Shown here: in pieces, positions 5,468 through 9,387 of the stretch
Layout of the letters: each line of letters begins with the position of its first letter
How positions within the stretch are numbered: the stretch's first letter is position 1
DNA from: an archaeon
GTDB taxonomy: Archaea > Methanobacteriota > Methanobacteria > Methanobacteriales > Methanobacteriaceae
Assembly: GCA_024409165.1 (NCBI GenBank)
Contig: JAKSUE010000036.1
Location: 1 to 9,387, forward strand
Direction: 5' to 3'
DNA: 9,387 bases
The notes under the pieces: model-generated
Told to the model about the DNA's origin: nothing
Seen by the model: the letters and a program-made list of their open reading frames with translations, nothing else
The model's database searches: none
Position numbers and translations under genes: made by a program

Positions 5468-6385
5468 TTATTTACCTAATTCCTCTAAAAATGTACAAGC
5501 ACGACATAATCTATTAGAAGATGGCTCACCACAACGTTCACATCTCTCAAATTCAAAATTTTGAGACATTTCAGCCCTAATAGCTGGACGAATTTTATCA
5601 AATCCTCTAAGAGTAGAATACATCATAGTTGGATGATTTTTTGATAAATCTTTTAACATGATTGAAACTTCTTTTCTAAAAGATTCTTGAGCATAAGGAC
5701 AGGAAGTACTATGAATATCTAAACCTTTAACCTCAGCATAAAGTGCAATTTCACTTTCTGGAACTTCTCTAAGGGGTTTTATTTTAACAGTAAACAATTC
5801 AGATTTAGATTCTGTTTTAGGACCAATTTTTGCAAGATTTTCAACATTTCCTTCTAAATAATTCATCATAATAGCTTGAGTCTCATCATCTAAATTATGA
5901 CCTGTGACAATTTTTGTTGCACCAAACTCTCTTGCAACCCTATTAATAATCCATCTACGGAAAACTCCACAATAAGTACAAGATCCTCTATGTTCATCCA
6001 AAGCCATTATTTCATCAATATTAGTACCAAAAGTATCTTTTAAAGAAACAATTTTATGAGGAACTCCTAAACGTTCTGTATGAGATTTAGCTATAGCAAT
6101 ACCTTTATCACTGTAACCTGCGATTCCTTCATCAATAGTAAGTGCGCATAATTCAATTATATGACGTTCAACATAAGAATTAAGTATTTCAAGAGCTACA
6201 ACACTATCTTTACCTCCAGATAATGCAACTAAAACTTTATCTCCTTTTTCAATGAGATTTTCTTTCTTAACAGTTTGAATAACCTTTTTTTCAATACTTC
6301 TAATAAAACAATCTTTACACAAAGCTTGACCTGATGCTTTACGTTCAATAACCACATTTGGATTTCCACATTTAGTACATTCCAT
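5468..6385 (-). CDS. tRNA 2-thiolation enzyme, Ncs6/TtuA family (TIGR00269)
   Basis: The 305-residue enzyme activates a tRNA uridine with ATP and replaces its 2-oxygen by sulfur. It has an N-terminal zinc module (C3, C6, C23, C26), the PP-loop SGGKDS at 56-61, C136-x2-C139 and C229 (SCPY) as the three cluster cysteines expected for a [4Fe-4S]-dependent thiolase, GHNLDDE at 162-168, and a C-terminal zinc module (C282, C285, C294, C297). Nothing is missing and length is normal. In archaea this family makes wobble s2U34 (Ncs6-type) or s2T54 (TtuA-type); sequence alone does not decide which. The adjacent MoaD-like gene is the likely sulfur carrier. A good GGATGA site precedes the ATG. Confidence 0.9.
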   Translation of the reverse strand: MECTKCGNPNVVIERKASGQALCKDCFIRSIEKKVIQTVKKENLIEKGDKVLVALSGGKDSVVALEILNSYVERHIIELCALTIDEGIAGYSDKGIAIAKSHTERLGVPHKIVSLKDTFGTNIDEIMALDEHRGSCTYCGVFRRWIINRVAREFGATKIVTGHNLDDETQAIMMNYLEGNVENLAKIGPKTESKSELFTVKIKPLREVPESEIALYAEVKGLDIHSTSCPYAQESFRKEVSIMLKDLSKNHPTMMYSTLRGFDKIRPAIRAEMSQNFEFERCERCGEPSSNRLCRACTFLEELGK

Positions 6386-6391
6386 AAAAAG

Positions 6392-6398
6392 TCATCCT
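6392..6398 (-). promoter_or_regulatory. Shine-Dalgarno site of the thiolase gene
   Basis: The - strand reads AGGATGA, ending 6 nt before the ATG at 6385. It closely matches the 16S 3' end pattern seen for other genes here and confirms the start that keeps the first zinc cysteine, C3. Confidence 0.65.
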
Positions 6399-6424
6399 TA
6401 ATAATTTAATAATTAATATTATAA

Positions 6425-6435
6425 TTATATTAAAT
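6425..6435 (-). promoter_or_regulatory. Possible TATA box of the thiolase-MoaD-DUF89 unit
   Basis: ATTTAATATAA on the - strand is placed to start transcription roughly 18 nt before the ATG of the thiolase gene. The 191-bp gap 6386-6576 is so AT-rich that other positions are possible, for example GTTATATTT near 6470-6480. No reading frame or RNA gene was recognised in the gap. Confidence 0.3.
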
Positions 6436-6532
6436 AGAATTTTATTTTTTAATATTATTAAATATTAGGGTAAATATAACAAAACTATTTTTAAAATAAA
6501 AATTTTAAATAAAAAATTAAAAATTATTTAAT

Positions 6533-6556
6533 AAAATTTAAAAAAATAAAAAATTA
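6533..6556 (-). terminator. U-rich terminator after the VWA gene
   Basis: Read on the - strand, the DNA 20-45 nt after the VWA stop has runs of six and seven T separated by one A, then more T-rich tracts. Oligo-U runs are the main archaeal termination signal. No GC-rich hairpin is present. This separates the MoxR-VWA unit from the thiolase unit. Confidence 0.45.
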
Positions 6557-6576
6557 ATACAAAAGTATCAAAGAAA

Positions 6577-7746
6577 TTACATAGAAGATACAAAATCAGC
6601 TAATTGATTTAAAGTACTTACTTCGTAAATCTTTGCACCTGCATCCCTATATAATGAAACACAACTATCTACAACATCCCATTTTTTCTTATCTTCAGGA
6701 TTAAGAATAATTACTTTTTTTGAAAGTTTTGACATTTCTCGAATAAGTTCAACACTTGCAGGAATTCCATCTACTTTAGGTCCTGCCCAATCTCTACAAT
6801 CAGAGAGAATAATGATATATGATTTTTTACTTAAATTTGTTTGATCCATAAATGAACTAAAAGCAGAATACATATCAGAAGTTCCACGAACCATTGCATT
6901 TCTCATACGTAACATTCTAATTTCAGCAAATGCATCAACCATATACTTTTCTTTTAAAAATTCAGTTGTTTCAATGGATTTATTATCAAATTCAAACATA
7001 CGAGAATGTTTAAATGAAGATTGACAAGCAAACATTAACATAAAGAACCAACTACTAATCCATTCACATGAACCACTAATATCATTTAAGAAAAGGTGTT
7101 CTTTTTTATGAAGATTAGGTTTAACATTAACAAGTTCTATTGGAACTCCACCATATTTCATATTTCTCCTCATAGTACGGCGAATATCTATTTTATGAGA
7201 ACTTGCAAGTCTTGCTCTTCTTGAATGTTTATTTGCAATTCTTTTACCTAATTCTTGACATAAATCAAAAACTCTTTGGTCAAATTCATTTAAAGTAGTT
7301 AAATCTCTATTTAAAATATCTCTATCTTTTACAAGGTCTTCATAATCTGTTGTTAATTCTTTTTGAGCAAAATCTTTAAGATCTTCAGTTGGATTTTTTG
7401 ATAATTGAGAATTACCTTTAACTTTCTTTTTACTAATCTTAAACTTATTACCATTAATTTTAGTTTTACTCATATGTTCAGTTTGTCTTTGAATCTCTTT
7501 AGTAATTGTTTTAGCAGGTTTTGCCATAAAAGTCATTGCAAATGCTTCATCAAACACAGGCAAATCATATTTATTCTTAACATAAACAGACCTAAGAGCA
7601 CTTCTTAAAAGTGTATAATCATCTTCACCTATTAAATTATAAGCATCAATAGCTGTTTTAGTACTTCTAATACTAACGGGCAAGCCATTATTTCTTAATT
7701 TATTAGATAAATAAACCATTTTTTCTTCTGCATTTTCTGAAGACAT
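6577..7746 (-). CDS. CoxE-like von Willebrand factor A domain protein
   Basis: The 389-residue protein has a charged helical N-terminal half and a C-terminal VWA domain. The metal site is intact: D222-x-S224-x-S226 in NDISGSCEW, T289 in RGTSD, and D316 in LSDCRDW. SSHKIDIRRTMRRNMKYGG (182-200) before it is the Arg-rich segment typical of CoxE-like proteins (PF05762). Such proteins work with MoxR-type AAA+ ATPases to insert metals into, or remodel, client enzymes; CoxE with CoxD matures CO dehydrogenase in carboxydotrophs. A Lys-rich stretch at 95-111 is probably an exposed linker. AGGT lies just before the ATG, 84 nt after the MoxR-like gene. No client gene is visible, so the role is open. 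The protein has no signal peptide and is likely cytosolic. Confidence 0.85.
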   Translation of the reverse strand: MSSENAEEKMVYLSNKLRNNGLPVSIRSTKTAIDAYNLIGEDDYTLLRSALRSVYVKNKYDLPVFDEAFAMTFMAKPAKTITKEIQRQTEHMSKTKINGNKFKISKKKVKGNSQLSKNPTEDLKDFAQKELTTDYEDLVKDRDILNRDLTTLNEFDQRVFDLCQELGKRIANKHSRRARLASSHKIDIRRTMRRNMKYGGVPIELVNVKPNLHKKEHLFLNDISGSCEWISSWFFMLMFACQSSFKHSRMFEFDNKSIETTEFLKEKYMVDAFAEIRMLRMRNAMVRGTSDMYSAFSSFMDQTNLSKKSYIIILSDCRDWAGPKVDGIPASVELIREMSKLSKKVIILNPEDKKKWDVVDSCVSLYRDAGAKIYEVSTLNQLADFVSSM

Positions 7747-7772
7747 TATACCTACTCTGCTTTTCTCTACTT

Positions 7773-7805
7773 ATATCAATATTCAATTAATATCAATACT
7801 CAATC
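7773..7805. repeat. Imperfect 16-bp direct repeat between MoxR and VWA genes
   Basis: ATATCAATATTCAATT (7773-7788) and ATATCAATACTCAATC (7790-7805) match at 14 of 16 positions with one base between. They lie in the 84-nt gap between the MoxR-like and VWA genes. This could be a regulatory site or slippage. Confidence 0.6.
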
Positions 7806-7830
7806 ATATCTATCTTACTATAATAATCCA

Positions 7831-8688
7831 TTATTTCTTAAATATTTCTTTTTGAACTTTAGATTTATCTTCTTCTGTTTTAATAGCTACTCCTAAGCTT
7901 TTTTCAAGAGATGCATCGATATTTTCATAGTTTTTATCTAATTTCATGACAGAATTAGTCCAATCAATACTTGCTCTTACAGAGGGTTTTTTAGTTAAAT
8001 TAAAAGTTCTTATTCTGTGAATTAAGTTAACAACTTTTCTAATTAAACCATCTTCAGCTTCTGGAATTCTTGATTTTACAATAGCCATTTCACGTTCAAC
8101 AGAAGGATAAGAGATATATAAGAACAAACATCTGTCTTTTGTTTCATCAAGTAAAACTCTTTGAGAGTTAGAAGTTAAAATAACAATTAAATCATTTAAA
8201 AGATCAAAAGTTCCTAAATCATTTACAGTGATTTGTTGTTCACCTAATGCTTGAAGTAAGAAACTTTCTACTTCTTCATCTGCTTTATCAATTTCATCAA
8301 TTAAAAGTAAAGAAGGATTTTTATTTGTAAATGCAGAAAGAAGAGGTCTTCTTATAAAGAATTCATCTTCAAAAATAGAGGATTCTTCATTTTTACTACC
8401 TTTGAATGCTTCAAGATGTAAAAGTTGTTTTTGATAATTCCATTCTCCAACAATTTGTTCAAAGGTGATTCCTTCATAACATTGAATCCTAAAGAAGTCT
8501 CTATCTAAGGATTTAGCAATTGATTTAGCAAGTTCTGTTTTACCTACACCTGGAGGTCCTTCAATTAATACAGGTTTATTTAAGGATAATGCTAAAAACA
8601 TAGAGGTACTGATTTCTTCACTTGAAATATAACCTACTTTAGATAATTTATCTTGAATTGCTTCAATAGTTAATTTTTCTTTATCCAT
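7831..8688 (-). CDS. MoxR-type AAA+ ATPase (CoxD-like)
   Basis: This 285-residue ATPase has Walker A GPPGVGKT at 44-51, Walker B LLLIDE at 127-132, sensor-1 TSN at 172-174 and a likely arginine finger R186 in DETKDRC. GITFEQIVGEWNYQKQ (73-88) and VESFLLQALGEQ (140-151) suit the MoxR clade. The length is at the short end for MoxR, with a reduced C-terminal lid and a Lys/Glu-rich tail. It should form a ring that uses ATP to remodel a client together with the CoxE-like VWA protein encoded next. The start is fixed by a textbook AGGTGAT. It lies 39 nt after the dihydropteroate synthase-like stop, so the three genes may be co-transcribed. Confidence 0.9.
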   Translation of the reverse strand: MDKEKLTIEAIQDKLSKVGYISSEEISTSMFLALSLNKPVLIEGPPGVGKTELAKSIAKSLDRDFFRIQCYEGITFEQIVGEWNYQKQLLHLEAFKGSKNEESSIFEDEFFIRRPLLSAFTNKNPSLLLIDEIDKADEEVESFLLQALGEQQITVNDLGTFDLLNDLIVILTSNSQRVLLDETKDRCLFLYISYPSVEREMAIVKSRIPEAEDGLIRKVVNLIHRIRTFNLTKKPSVRASIDWTNSVMKLDKNYENIDASLEKSLGVAIKTEEDKSKVQKEIFKK

Positions 8689-8691
8689 TTT

Positions 8692-8698
8692 ATCACCT
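8692..8698 (-). promoter_or_regulatory. Strong Shine-Dalgarno site of the MoxR-like gene
   Basis: The - strand reads AGGTGAT followed by AAA and then ATG. It fully matches the anti-Shine-Dalgarno sequence typical of Methanobacteriales and fixes the start at 8688. Confidence 0.75.
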
Positions 8699-8727
8699 AA
8701 AAATTAAATTTAGTGTACATTTATAAA

Positions 8728-9387
8728 TTAAATCTCATCATCAGGGTTTTTAAATAAATTAAAATCTTGAACATAATCTTTTCCAGTTAACATAGCTATT
8801 TCTGCTTTTTGAAGTTCGCTTCCTAAATAAGCAGCATGTTCCATACGAGTTACAAGATTTTGATTAATAATTTCTTCATAGATTTCTTTAGAAGATTTTC
8901 CTTCAATAACAAGATCTACTTTATTACGTTTAAAGTGAGTTGCTGTGATTTTACTTGATTTTACATTAATTCCGTGATGGACTTTAATTTTAAAACTACC
9001 TGCTTTATCACGTACAAATTTCATAGCTTCTTCATTCTTGATAACTGGAACATCTTCATAATGTTCTTTAATATCTACTCTTTTCTTTTTGTCTTTAAAT
9101 ACAAGAAGATTTACACCTAAATCTTTTGGAATAGATTGTCTGTTTTTAGCTAAAAACATCATTTTAGAAGCAATAGCTAATTCCCTAACACTTCCACAAG
9201 TCTTACCACTTTCTTCAGGAGTAAATAAAATACTTGCACCCAGTTCCATAGCTATTCCAGCAAGAAGTGCATTAGCTCCAACAGAATCAGTATCCATAAG
9301 TTCGATTACATTACCAATTCCAAAGAACATTGGTTTTTTATCAATTTTATGAAAATCATCAAATGCTCTAATTGACTCTACAATACT
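8728..9387 (-). CDS. Dihydropteroate synthase-like protein, C-terminal part (partial at right edge)
   Basis: The frame stays open from the stop at 8728 to the window edge, giving 219 residues. The ATG at 9330 is internal, because SIVESIRAFDDFHKIDKKP continues the fold before it. MFFGIGNVIELMDTDSVGANALLAG resembles the later strand and helix of the TIM-barrel in archaeal dihydropteroate synthase-related proteins (TIGR00284), which are about 500 residues long, so more than half is missing. AMELGASILFTPEESGKTCGS and the Lys-rich tail also fit that family. These proteins are thought to take part in joining the pterin and arylamine parts of tetrahydromethanopterin, the C1 carrier of methanogens, but direct evidence for this subfamily is limited. 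The pterin-binding N-terminal region cannot be inspected here. Confidence 0.75.
   Translation of the reverse strand, partial: SIVESIRAFDDFHKIDKKPMFFGIGNVIELMDTDSVGANALLAGIAMELGASILFTPEESGKTCGSVRELAIASKMMFLAKNRQSIPKDLGVNLLVFKDKKKRVDIKEHYEDVPVIKNEEAMKFVRDKAGSFKIKVHHGINVKSSKITATHFKRNKVDLVIEGKSSKEIYEEIINQNLVTRMEHAAYLGSELQKAEIAMLTGKDYVQDFNLFKNPDDEI

Noticed and set aside
7405..7608. Plus-strand open frame inside the VWA gene
   Set aside because: It is antisense to the Lys-rich N-terminal half of the VWA protein; its hydrophobic look comes from reversed Lys codons.
9328..9330. ATG as the true start of the dihydropteroate synthase-like protein
   Set aside because: The frame is open to the window edge and the family is much longer, so this Met is internal.
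9089..9352. Plus-strand open frame opposite the dihydropteroate synthase-like gene
   Set aside because: It is antisense to a coding region with family likeness and has no supporting motif.

Overview
The window is AT-rich throughout. Its gene content suggests a methanogenic archaeon of the Methanobacteriales, most like Methanobrevibacter or Methanosphaera. It carries an archaeosine-pathway radical SAM protein, a dihydropteroate synthase-like protein of the kind found in tetrahydromethanopterin-making archaea, TATA-box promoters, oligo-U terminators and AGGTGAT-type Shine-Dalgarno sites. Genus cannot be fixed by eye.

Left part, + strand (1-3353). The window opens inside a reading frame whose 45 visible residues closely resemble the C-terminal part of a eukaryotic DENN domain. 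Its stop codon overlaps the ATG of the RaSEA-type archaeosine radical SAM gene (139-1227). A small membrane protein with a TTG start follows (1395-1880), with its own promoter, a 15-bp tandem repeat in the leader and a hairpin terminator. Next is a TmcAL-like HxGH nucleotidyltransferase (2061-3353).

Right part, - strand (9387-3432), read from right to left. First comes the C-terminal part of a dihydropteroate synthase-like protein, cut by the window edge. A MoxR-type AAA+ ATPase and a CoxE-like von Willebrand A protein follow, probably as one transcription unit, ending in U-rich DNA. A second unit then carries an Ncs6/TtuA-type tRNA 2-thiolation enzyme, a MoaD/ThiS-like sulfur carrier ending in Gly-Gly, a DUF89 metal-dependent phosphatase-like protein, and a beta-hydroxyacid-dehydrogenase-like NAD(P) oxidoreductase that may have its own promoter. 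The last gene converges on the TmcAL-like gene.

Two themes stand out. Three loci point to tRNA modification: archaeosine formation, 2-thiolation with its likely sulfur donor, and a TmcAL-like protein. The MoxR plus VWA pair is a chaperone-type module whose client is not in the window. The two most unusual points are the DENN-like fragment at the left edge, which is either a misassembly with eukaryotic DNA or a real transferred gene, and the DUF89 gene, whose conserved N-terminus has no in-frame ATG, GTG or TTG. No tRNA, rRNA, CRISPR array or insertion sequence was seen, and no stretch above 300 bases lacks a gene.
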